Source: Vibrio tubiashii (GTDB lineage Bacteria > Pseudomonadota > Gammaproteobacteria > Enterobacterales > Vibrionaceae). From it: a stretch of 64,000 nucleotides of DNA. Location of the stretch: contig NZ_CP117029.1 in NCBI RefSeq assembly GCF_028551255.1, positions 2,046,001 to 2,110,000 on the forward strand, written 5' to 3'. This document shows, piece by piece, positions 28,573-36,433 of the stretch; the stretch's first letter is position 1; each line of letters begins with the position of its first letter. The notes beneath the pieces are model-generated. The model was given only the letters and a program-made list of their open reading frames with translations. It ran no database searches and was not told where the DNA came from. The position numbers and the translations under genes are program-made.

Positions 28573-29475
28573 TTATCTGTCTTTTGGATCCAGCGCATCG
28601 CGCAGGCCGTCACCGACATAGTTGAAACAGAAGAGAGTCACAACCATGAATATTGCTGGGAATGTAAGCTGCCAGATTGCTACTTCCATTGTCTGTGCAC
28701 CTTCTTGAAGAAGCGCACCCCAACTTGTCATCGGCTCCTGAACACCAAGACCAAGGAATGATAGGAATGATTCAGTCAAAATCATGCTTGGGATTAGAAG
28801 CGTTGAGTAAACCGCTACAATACCCAGTACGTTTGGCACGATGTGACGAGTGATGATTTTCCACTTGCTCACACCACAAACGTGCGCTGCTTCGATGAAC
28901 TCTTTACTGCGTAAGCTAAGTGTCTGACCACGTACAATACGTGCCATATCTAGCCATGCAATCGCACCGATAGCAACGAAGATAAGAATGATGTTACGAC
29001 CGAAGAAGGTTACTAGTACGATAACTAGGAACATAAACGGTACTGCGTAAAGGATCTCAAGGATACGCATCATGATTCGGTCTACTTTACCGCCGATGAA
29101 GCCAGAAGCTGCACCGTAAAGCGTACCAATCAATACCGCTACAAACGCACCCATTACGCCGACCATCAGAGAGATTCGGCCACCAATTAAGGTACGAACG
29201 TAAAGGTCACGACCTAAACTATCAGTACCAAACCAATGCTCTGCGTTTGGACCAACGTGCATCGCGTACCAGTCAGTATCATCGTAAGTGTATGGCGCAA
29301 TAGTCGGTAAAACGATTACCGCAAGCGTCATTAAGAATAGGATAAACAAGCTCACCATCGCCGCTTTGTTACGCATAAAGCGGATACGAGCGTCTTGCCA
29401 CAGACTGCGACCTTCGATCTCTAAGTTTTCAGAGAACTTTTCAATCGCTTCTAGGTTTTCTTTTTTCGTTAACAT
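28573..29475 (-). CDS. oppC: Oligopeptide ABC transporter permease OppC
   Basis: This 300-residue membrane protein begins MLTKKENLEAIEKFSENLE and WQDARIRFMRNKAA, the OppC-specific N-terminal extension, and has six membrane segments. The EAA coupling loop (EAAHVCGVSKWKIITRHIVPN) lies in the middle. The ATG at 29475 is chosen; a TTG two codons upstream opens the frame but is too close to the AGGGACG site. It is preceded by oppB with a 15-base gap. Confidence 0.94.
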   Translation of the reverse strand: MLTKKENLEAIEKFSENLEIEGRSLWQDARIRFMRNKAAMVSLFILFLMTLAVIVLPTIAPYTYDDTDWYAMHVGPNAEHWFGTDSLGRDLYVRTLIGGRISLMVGVMGAFVAVLIGTLYGAASGFIGGKVDRIMMRILEILYAVPFMFLVIVLVTFFGRNIILIFVAIGAIAWLDMARIVRGQTLSLRSKEFIEAAHVCGVSKWKIITRHIVPNVLGIVAVYSTLLIPSMILTESFLSFLGLGVQEPMTSWGALLQEGAQTMEVAIWQLTFPAIFMVVTLFCFNYVGDGLRDALDPKDR

Positions 29476-29490
29476 AACCAAACGTCCCTG

Positions 29491-30411
29491 TTAGTAGCGA
29501 ATTTTCGGGTCAATCATTGCAAGTAGGATATCTACAATCGCATTGAATAGAATGAATAGGAAACCAATCAAGATGGTTACACCCATTACTAGCGAGTAGT
29601 CACGGTTAAATGCAGCGTTAACGAATAGCTTACCAATACCTGGTAGACCGAAGATGGTTTCGATAACAACTGAACCTGTGATGATACCTACGAACGCAGG
29701 GCCCATGTATGAAACAACAGGAAGAAGCGCTGGTTTAAGTGCGTGCTTGATGATGATGTAACGGTAACTTAGACCTTTCGCACGAGCGGTACGAATAAAG
29801 TTACTGTTTAATGTTTCGATCATCGAACCACGAGTGATACGTGCAAAAGTCGCGACGTAGAGTAGTGACATACCAATCACTGGCAGTACTAGGTATTTCA
29901 AACTACCGTCATGCCAACCACCCGCTGGGAATAGGTTCCAATGCAGCGAGAAGAGATAGATCAGTGCCGGTGCCAATACAAACGATGGCATTACAACACC
30001 TAACATGGCGGTGGACATTATGGTGTAGTCAACCCAGGTATTTTGCTTTAAGGCAGCAATCGTACCAACCGTGACCCCCATGATGACCGTAAAGATAAAC
30101 GCGATAAAACCAACTTTTGCCGATACTGGTAGTGCAACAGAAATCAGTTCGTTTACAGAGTAATCTAGGTACTTAAATGAAGGACCAAAATCACCTTGAA
30201 TAACGTTTGTTAGATAAGTCGTGTATTGCTCAAATACTGGCTTATCAAGCCCGTATTTAGCTTCGATGTTCGCCATAACTTCTGGCGGTAATGGACGCTC
30301 GCTTGAGAATGGGTTACCCGGTGCGAAGCGCATAAGAAAGAAAGATACGGTGATCAAAACCAACATGGTTGGGATCGCCTCAAATATCCTTTTCGCGATG
30401 AATTTAAGCAT
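29491..30411 (-). CDS. oppB: Oligopeptide ABC transporter permease OppB
   Basis: This 306-residue permease has the OppB/DppB start MLKFIAKRIFEAIPTMLVLI, six membrane segments and the EAA loop (RTARAKGLSYRYIIIKHALKPAL). It forms the transmembrane path together with OppC. It follows oppA after 135 bases that contain a hairpin. Confidence 0.95.
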   Translation of the reverse strand: MLKFIAKRIFEAIPTMLVLITVSFFLMRFAPGNPFSSERPLPPEVMANIEAKYGLDKPVFEQYTTYLTNVIQGDFGPSFKYLDYSVNELISVALPVSAKVGFIAFIFTVIMGVTVGTIAALKQNTWVDYTIMSTAMLGVVMPSFVLAPALIYLFSLHWNLFPAGGWHDGSLKYLVLPVIGMSLLYVATFARITRGSMIETLNSNFIRTARAKGLSYRYIIIKHALKPALLPVVSYMGPAFVGIITGSVVIETIFGLPGIGKLFVNAAFNRDYSLVMGVTILIGFLFILFNAIVDILLAMIDPKIRY

Positions 30412-30487
30412 AAACTCACTCTTTCAGTCTGTGACAATTAAAAATTAAGAATCAATCAAATTTCTACGAATTTAGATTGTATAAAGG

Positions 30488-30516
30488 CACTGCATGTAAT
30501 TTCTCACATGCAGGCC
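30488..30516 (-). terminator. Hairpin between oppA and oppB
   Basis: CTGCATGT (30490-30497) pairs with ACATGCAG (30506-30513), extended past a one-base bulge by GGC/GCC. The T run after it on the minus strand is weak (TTT), so it is more likely an attenuator or 3'-end stabiliser that favours oppA mRNA than a full terminator. Confidence 0.5.
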
Positions 30517-30546
30517 AATATTTTTATAGTTCTATCAGTTCAAGAT

Positions 30547-32217
30547 TTACTTGATGATGTATAGATCTTTAGAGTAGATCTTCTCTTCTGGGTTGTTTGC
30601 TGGGAAGCCACCAACCTTAGGAGACAGTAGACGTGATTTCACGTACTGGTAGATAGGTGCGATAGGCATGTCTTTCGCTAGTAGCTTCTCAGCTTCTAGG
30701 TACAGCGCTTGACGCTCTTCTTCTGACTGAGCAGCAATCGCTTTAGTCATGATCTCGTCGTAAGCTTTGCTGTCGTAGTGAATACCGCCAGTCGTGTTGT
30801 TACTCTTCATTAGAGTTAGGAATGAAGATGCTTCGTTGTAGTCACCACACCAACCGGCACGTGCCACTTCGAAGTCGCCTGAATCTTTAGTAGATAGGTA
30901 AGTTTTCCACTCTTGGTTTTCTAGAGTAACGTCTAGGCCAAGTGTCTTCTTCCACATAGAACCTAGTGCTACAGCAACTTTCTTGTGGTTCTCAGATGTG
31001 TTGTAAAGAAGGTTAAACTTAAGTGGGTTGTCTGAACCGAAACCTGCTTCTTCTAGAAGACGAGCCGCTTCTGCATCACGCTCTGCTTGAGTCATTTGAC
31101 CGTAAGCAGGCATTTCTGGGTTGAATCCAGCTGTGATTTCAGGCGTTAGGAAGTAAGCTGGTTTTTGACCTTGTGCTAGGATAGCGTCAGTAACGATGTT
31201 ACGGTCGATTGCGTAAGAGATCGCCTTACGTACACGAACGTCATCAAATGGCGCTTTCTTAGTGTTGAAGATGTAGTAGTAAGTACATAGGTTACCTGTA
31301 ACCGATACTTCTTCTGGATGCTCTTTCTTAAGACGCTTGAAGTGCTCAACAGGTAGTTCGTAAGAGATATCGATTTCGCCTGCTAAAAAACGGTTCATTT
31401 CCGCTACCTGGTTCTCGATAGGTAGGAAAGTTACTTTGTTTAGCTTGGTGTTTGCGTTGTCCCAGTACTGTTCGTTACGCTTAAGTACTAGGCGCTCGTT
31501 AACAACCCAGTTGTCGACAACGAATGCACCGTTACCAACGAAGTTTTCTGGCTTAGTCCACTGGTCACCGAACTTCTCAACTGTCGCTTTATGAACAGGT
31601 TTCACTGTTGTGTGACCCATCATCATTACGAAGTAAGGAACAGCTGCGTCTAGTTCAACAACTAGAGTATGGTCATCAACGGCTTTAACACCTAGCTCGC
31701 TCTTGTCTTTCTTGCCTGCGATGATGTCTTTCGCGTTCGCCATCTTGGTGTATTCCATGTACCAAGAGTATGGAGAAGCCGTATTTGGATCAACTGCGCG
31801 CTGGAAGCTGTATACGAAATCGCCAGCAGTTACAGGATCGCCGTTAGACCACTTTGCGTCTTTACGTAGGTGGAAAGTGAACGTTTTGTTGTCTGTTGTT
31901 TCCCAAGACTCTGCAACACCAGGGATAGTGTTACCGTCAGCATCTTGGTTCACTAGGCCTTCTAGAAGATCACGAATTACGTGAGACTCTGGTACACCTT
32001 GAGATTTGTGCGGGTCGATTGTCGCAACTTCAGTGCCGTTACCACGAACAATTTCTTGTACGTCAGCAAGTTCTGTTTTTTGAGAGTCTGATTTAGCTTC
32101 AGGAGCAGGTGCTGGCTGTGCAGCTTGCTTTTCTTCTGGTTTGTCGCCACAACCAGTTAAAGCTAAAGAAAGGCCCGCGCCTATAAATAGAGCGCGTGTG
32201 ATTTTGTTCTTATACAT
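30547..32217 (-). CDS. oppA: Oligopeptide-binding lipoprotein OppA
   Basis: This 556-residue solute-binding protein of the SBP_bac_5 family has a lipoprotein signal MYKNKITRALFIGAGLSLAL ending in LTGC (Cys23). Family segments include VRGNGTEVATIDPHKSQGVPES, SWETTDNKTFTFHLRKDAKWSNG-type sequence near residue 110, and RVRKAISYAIDRNIV. It captures peptides in the periplasm for OppBCDF. Enterobacterial OppA is soluble, so the lipid anchor is a point of difference. The frame stays open 43 codons upstream, but the ATG at 32217 has GGAG and starts a proper signal peptide. Confidence 0.93.
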   Translation of the reverse strand: MYKNKITRALFIGAGLSLALTGCGDKPEEKQAAQPAPAPEAKSDSQKTELADVQEIVRGNGTEVATIDPHKSQGVPESHVIRDLLEGLVNQDADGNTIPGVAESWETTDNKTFTFHLRKDAKWSNGDPVTAGDFVYSFQRAVDPNTASPYSWYMEYTKMANAKDIIAGKKDKSELGVKAVDDHTLVVELDAAVPYFVMMMGHTTVKPVHKATVEKFGDQWTKPENFVGNGAFVVDNWVVNERLVLKRNEQYWDNANTKLNKVTFLPIENQVAEMNRFLAGEIDISYELPVEHFKRLKKEHPEEVSVTGNLCTYYYIFNTKKAPFDDVRVRKAISYAIDRNIVTDAILAQGQKPAYFLTPEITAGFNPEMPAYGQMTQAERDAEAARLLEEAGFGSDNPLKFNLLYNTSENHKKVAVALGSMWKKTLGLDVTLENQEWKTYLSTKDSGDFEVARAGWCGDYNEASSFLTLMKSNNTTGGIHYDSKAYDEIMTKAIAAQSEEERQALYLEAEKLLAKDMPIAPIYQYVKSRLLSPKVGGFPANNPEEKIYSKDLYIIK

Positions 32218-32525
32218 GCGTAAAACTCCAAGTTTTTCATTTGCATCCATGACTTCTTTGTACAGTACTAGAACGGACAGTGATTTAGATCTGTTTAGCT
32301 CAAATTTTAAGCATAAAAACCTAAAACCGTACAAAGATTGCGGCACACAGTATCAATCATTGAAGTAATTTGCCATAAAAATGTAGCAAAAAATCGTATA
32401 ATTCCACGGTTACTTCAACAAAATGGTAAAAAACACCAGTAAAGACAAAATAGTCAGTTAATTAACTTACATTTCCCTCAACCAGTAGACTGAAGTGCCA
32501 AATTATCTAATAAGAAACCATTTTT

Positions 32526-32594
32526 TAGCATCTTATGCTAGATATTGTGCGGAAAAATTAACAAAAGTAATGTAATCTAGCTAACAGTTAGCTA
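32526..32594. promoter_or_regulatory. Two palindromes in the oppA-volA divergent gap
   Basis: TAGCAT-CTT-ATGCTA (32526-32540) and TAGCTAAC-A-GTTAGCTA (32578-32594) are both perfect and share TAGC/GCTA ends. They lie 242-310 bases before the lipase gene and 309-377 before oppA. The remainder of this 618-base A/T-rich gap shows no gene. Confidence 0.4.
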
Positions 32595-32835
32595 CATTTA
32601 TCTCCGTAAAAACAACGTTCTGTGAACTTAGTCACTCAGGTGCACTTAAAAAGCGATCGTCTCCCCAAAACAAAGCATACCCACAACAGATTTCTACCCA
32701 AAAACTCATTGAGACACACTATCTAAATCACCATTCCCACAAGCCTTTAGATTTTTTTAGTGTTAAACATTTGTAAATAACTCCTTGTTCGCTCGATATA
32801 TCAGGTCAATTTGAGCAACTAAACGGGTATCTCCT

Positions 32836-35040
32836 ATGAGAGGATTTCATTCTCTATCTTTAGCTATTTCGGCTATCACACTACTTAGTGGATGTGGGAG
32901 CGAGGAAAGCACTTCTGATAATATCGCTGTAGAAGTACCTTTTTCGTTGAGTAGCATTCCTATGCCGAATGACGGTTATGGATATGATGCTGACGGGACC
33001 ATCTCTTTGCCGGGTGAACCTTCTTCACCCAATGCATATTCAACCAACGCTGAATATGACGCTTATTACCAAAATTTCGAGACCAGTTTCGCTGCTGTCG
33101 ACGGCTGGGGCTTATGTGTCGAACCGATTGAGATTCCGCTTAGCAGTGTCGGTTCTGAACAGGTTATTGCACTTGATCCGCAAAGCATTATCACAGAATC
33201 AAACAGCGCAACTGATACTGTGATGTTGTTTAAAGAAGGCGATCCAACGCCTCTCGACATCAAGGTTACTAACGATGGTCGAAGTCTCTCTATTCAATGT
33301 GGAGAAGCTCTAAATCTCGATACGCCAACTCGATATCACCTGATTGTGACTAACGGGGTGACAACGGAAACTGGCCTGCCTCTAAGTGCGAGCAGCGAAT
33401 TTACTCGCCTAATGAACAGCTCCAATGAAGAGTTGAGTGATTCTGAGCTAGTCGTAAAACGAGACTCAATTGACCCCGCTGTGACCCATTACCGCTCGCT
33501 GGCGAGCGCGGGTATTGCCTATGCCGCAACCTTTACTACCCAAGATGCTTACTCTCCTCTTGATGAGATGATTGAAGGCAACAAGAATGCCAAACTTGAG
33601 CTAGTACTTGGTAGCCTAAACACTAAACATAATGATTTTGACGAAGCAGAAGGGATTCTTACAGTCACTCAGTATCTCCCGTTTGACCAACAAACTGCCG
33701 ACAACGACCCCTCTGGCTGTGTGCTAGACGAATATGACCCAATAAATGCTTGCCAAGCTATGTACCGTTGGATTGAGCCAGCAGATACCACTAACGGTCA
33801 CCATCTAACTCGAAACAACCCTACGCCTAAGATACATGATGCAACTAAGGAATTACCGGTAAATATCTATCTACCAAAACCAAAGCACACGCCTTCTTCA
33901 GACACTACCGCCGAATGGATGATGAAGAATAATAAAGCAGTAATTTTTGTTCATGGATTAGGTGGAGATAAATCTTCCACTAGCTTGATGGCAGCAGACT
34001 ACACCAATAAAGGCTATGTAGTATTTGCAATTGATATGCCCTATCACGGCTCACAGATCGTGAAAGATAACAATGGTAATGAGATTAGCGCAAATGCCAA
34101 TAGAGCCTTCTTTATCAATATAACTTCTCCCCTAACTTTGAGAAGCAACCTTCACCAAGCGGTCACTGATTTTACTGGGTTACGTTACGCATTAAATTTT
34201 GGAAATCCTCAAGCTCAGCGCGAAGTTAGCCTAATCGGCCAATCTCTGGGGGGAATTGTCTCTGTGATGATTTCTGAAATGACTCAAGGTAGAGATGATT
34301 TACAACTCAAAACGGCAAATTTTGTTGTCCCTGGGCAGGGGTTGGTTAACTTAACGCTTAACTCATTGCTTTTAGGCCCTGAGATGGAGCGAGCAATCAA
34401 AGACTCACCTGATATTCAGCGTGCTATCGCCGAGACCTTGGTTCCCAACCTTTGCTACGAAGGGGTAAGTAACGAAGATTGCATTAATGCACTTAACGAC
34501 CATTCATCAAGCTTTCCAGACAGCATCGCAATGCTAGAGGAAGAGATCTATGCAGCAGTGCTGCCATTGCTTAAAAAAGGTGTTCAAAGAACGATTGATA
34601 GTGCCGACCCAGCAGGCAAAGTCCACCGTCAGGTTTCAGAGCAACAACCTACACTGCTGCTTGAAGCGTTCGGTACCTGTAAAAACGACTGTGAAGTAGG
34701 TGTCGACTATATCCCGGACTCTGTCGTACCAAACTCAGCGCCAAACAATCAATTGACCGGAACTGAACCACTTATCCGCGCTCTCAAGCTCGACCCTATT
34801 CTTGATGACGTTCCAGTTTCTGAAATCCGGGGGGTAGTAAGAGCAACCAAAGGTGGACATGGCACCTACCTGTTTCCTTATGAAGGGCCAGTCAACGAAG
34901 AAGGCGTCCCTGAACAAGAAATCACTATTGAAGGCATGCAAGCAATGACCGCTCAGCAACTTGCCATTTCAAGCATGGTTATCGATCAGCGTGTCAGGCT
35001 TAGAAATGACTATTTTGTCGACAGCAGTGACTTCAACTAA
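32836..35040 (+). CDS. volA: Surface lysophospholipase lipoprotein, VolA-like
   Basis: This 734-residue protein has a lipoprotein signal ending in LLSGC (Cys20). It then carries the family N-terminal domain (FSLSSIPMPNDGYGYDADGT) and an alpha/beta-hydrolase domain with oxyanion sequence VIFVHGLGG (about 374-382) and nucleophile GQSLG (Ser470). In V. cholerae VolA is an outer-membrane, surface-exposed phospholipase that cleaves lysophosphatidylcholine, releasing fatty acid for the FadL encoded next to it. That gene pairing is kept here: the fadL start lies 15 bases after the stop. The assignment comes from sequence resemblance, length and context. Confidence 0.85.
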   Translation: MRGFHSLSLAISAITLLSGCGSEESTSDNIAVEVPFSLSSIPMPNDGYGYDADGTISLPGEPSSPNAYSTNAEYDAYYQNFETSFAAVDGWGLCVEPIEIPLSSVGSEQVIALDPQSIITESNSATDTVMLFKEGDPTPLDIKVTNDGRSLSIQCGEALNLDTPTRYHLIVTNGVTTETGLPLSASSEFTRLMNSSNEELSDSELVVKRDSIDPAVTHYRSLASAGIAYAATFTTQDAYSPLDEMIEGNKNAKLELVLGSLNTKHNDFDEAEGILTVTQYLPFDQQTADNDPSGCVLDEYDPINACQAMYRWIEPADTTNGHHLTRNNPTPKIHDATKELPVNIYLPKPKHTPSSDTTAEWMMKNNKAVIFVHGLGGDKSSTSLMAADYTNKGYVVFAIDMPYHGSQIVKDNNGNEISANANRAFFINITSPLTLRSNLHQAVTDFTGLRYALNFGNPQAQREVSLIGQSLGGIVSVMISEMTQGRDDLQLKTANFVVPGQGLVNLTLNSLLLGPEMERAIKDSPDIQRAIAETLVPNLCYEGVSNEDCINALNDHSSSFPDSIAMLEEEIYAAVLPLLKKGVQRTIDSADPAGKVHRQVSEQQPTLLLEAFGTCKNDCEVGVDYIPDSVVPNSAPNNQLTGTEPLIRALKLDPILDDVPVSEIRGVVRATKGGHGTYLFPYEGPVNEEGVPEQEITIEGMQAMTAQQLAISSMVIDQRVRLRNDYFVDSSDFN

Positions 35041-35055
35041 TTGGTAGGATTTATT

Positions 35056-36261
35056 ATGAAAAAGTACATTATTCTCGCGGCTGGTCTTGTCTCTATCTCG
35101 CAAGTCCACGCCGCAGGCTTTCAACTTAATGCTCAGTCGGCGACGGGTTTAGGTCGTGCATTCGCTGGAGACGCGATTATTGCAGACAACGCTGCTGTGA
35201 TATCAAAAAACGCGGCGGCGATGAGCTTAATCGACCAACCGATGATATCAGTGGGCGCAGTCAATATTGCTAGCCAAGTTGAGTTTAGTGATATGCGTTA
35301 CACGACGCCAAACACAATCACTCAATCGCTCGATGACACGACTCTCGACAACAATACCTTATTACCTAACGCCAATATGGTGTTTCCGTTAGAAGGAACC
35401 CCTTGGACGCTTGGCGCTACCATCCATTCAAACTTTGGTACCGACGTCGAATTTGAACAGGAGTTTGACGCGCCTATCTTTGGGGGCAAAACCTACTTAA
35501 GTAGCATCAATGCGGGCTTTTCTGCCAGCTACCAAATTGATGACGCATGGTCGGTGGGTGGCGGTCTAGACATCATCTATGGAGAGGGCGATATCGCGCG
35601 CAAGCACAACAACGCGCCATTGCTTACTATTGATGCCGACGGATTTGGTTTAGGGTTTAATCTAGGTGTGGCTTATGTCCTCGATGAGAACAACCGCTTT
35701 GGTTTATCTTATCGCTACAGCCCTGAGCTAACTGCGAACGGCCATGTAGATCAGATGGGGCAAGGAGTCACAGACTCAATTAACATCCCACTGCCCGATA
35801 TCATTGAGTTTTCCGGTTATCACCGACTTAATCCTAAATGGGCAGCGCACTACAGCTTGCAGTATGTCGCTTGGTCTGAATTTGATAGCTTAACCTCGGA
35901 AAGTTATTCAGCGTCAATTAAAGACTACCAATGGCAAGATGCCGGACATGTTTCAGTCGGTGTTACTCACTATCTGAATCGCTCTATCGAGCTAAGAGCG
36001 GGCTATATGTATGACTTGTCACCCGTTGATCAAATCAATTCTCTGTCGATTCCTGATACTGACAGACATTGGTTTACCTTTGGTGGTACTTATACAGCAA
36101 CCGAAAACCTCAGCGTCGATTTAGCGTTAGGTTACTTAACAGGTGAACAAACCACGATTGATGAATCACAGGTTCTTGCTAACCCAGAACCTTTCAATGT
36201 TGTTTCTACCGTCAACACTAGCGCTTGGTTAGCAGGTCTTCAGCTTAACTACGCTTTCTAA
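35056..36261 (+). CDS. fadL: FadL family long-chain fatty acid outer-membrane transporter
   Basis: This 401-residue beta-barrel has a signal peptide cleaved after VHA, and the mature start AGFQLNAQSATGLGRAFAG matches the FadL hatch region. Later family signs are SISIPD-like LSIPDTDRHWFTFGGTY and the terminal aromatic NYAF. It takes up long-chain fatty acids across the outer membrane, here probably those released by the lipase. The NPA motif of E. coli FadL is read here as NAA (SKNAAAM). The ATG at 35056 has GGTAGGA upstream; the 5-codon longer frame has none. Confidence 0.92.
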   Translation: MKKYIILAAGLVSISQVHAAGFQLNAQSATGLGRAFAGDAIIADNAAVISKNAAAMSLIDQPMISVGAVNIASQVEFSDMRYTTPNTITQSLDDTTLDNNTLLPNANMVFPLEGTPWTLGATIHSNFGTDVEFEQEFDAPIFGGKTYLSSINAGFSASYQIDDAWSVGGGLDIIYGEGDIARKHNNAPLLTIDADGFGLGFNLGVAYVLDENNRFGLSYRYSPELTANGHVDQMGQGVTDSINIPLPDIIEFSGYHRLNPKWAAHYSLQYVAWSEFDSLTSESYSASIKDYQWQDAGHVSVGVTHYLNRSIELRAGYMYDLSPVDQINSLSIPDTDRHWFTFGGTYTATENLSVDLALGYLTGEQTTIDESQVLANPEPFNVVSTVNTSAWLAGLQLNYAF

Positions 36262-36277
36262 ATTTCTCAACGTAAAG

Positions 36278-36314
36278 AAACGGTTTTCTGAGTCAGAAGG
36301 CCGTTTATTATCAA
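36278..36314 (+). terminator. fadL terminator
   Basis: AAACGG (36278-36283) pairs with CCGTTT (36301-36306), with G-U pairs and TTCTGA/TCAGAA inside, followed by a T-rich stretch (TATTATC). Confidence 0.6.
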
Positions 36315-36340
36315 TCAGTTCCTAACCTCGCGCACAATTC

Positions 36341-36392
36341 TAAATGTAACAATGACACTTCGTGGAACTGTCATTTAAGCCTGCTACATTTA
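36341..36392. promoter_or_regulatory. Nested inverted repeat upstream of the NHL gene
   Basis: Outer arms TAAATGTA (36341-36348) and TACATTTA (36385-36392) enclose inner arms AATGACA (36351-36357) and TGTCATT (36369-36375). All are perfect. It ends 41 bases before the NHL gene start, so it could be an operator or a folded leader. Confidence 0.45.
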
Positions 36393-36433
36393 TACATCTA
36401 ATTACATATAAATTAACGTCATAAAGGCTTATT

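Noticed and set aside
32218-32346. The 43-codon N-terminal extension of OppA
   Set aside because: It would bury the lipoprotein signal peptide; the ATG at 32217 has GGAG upstream and begins a standard signal.
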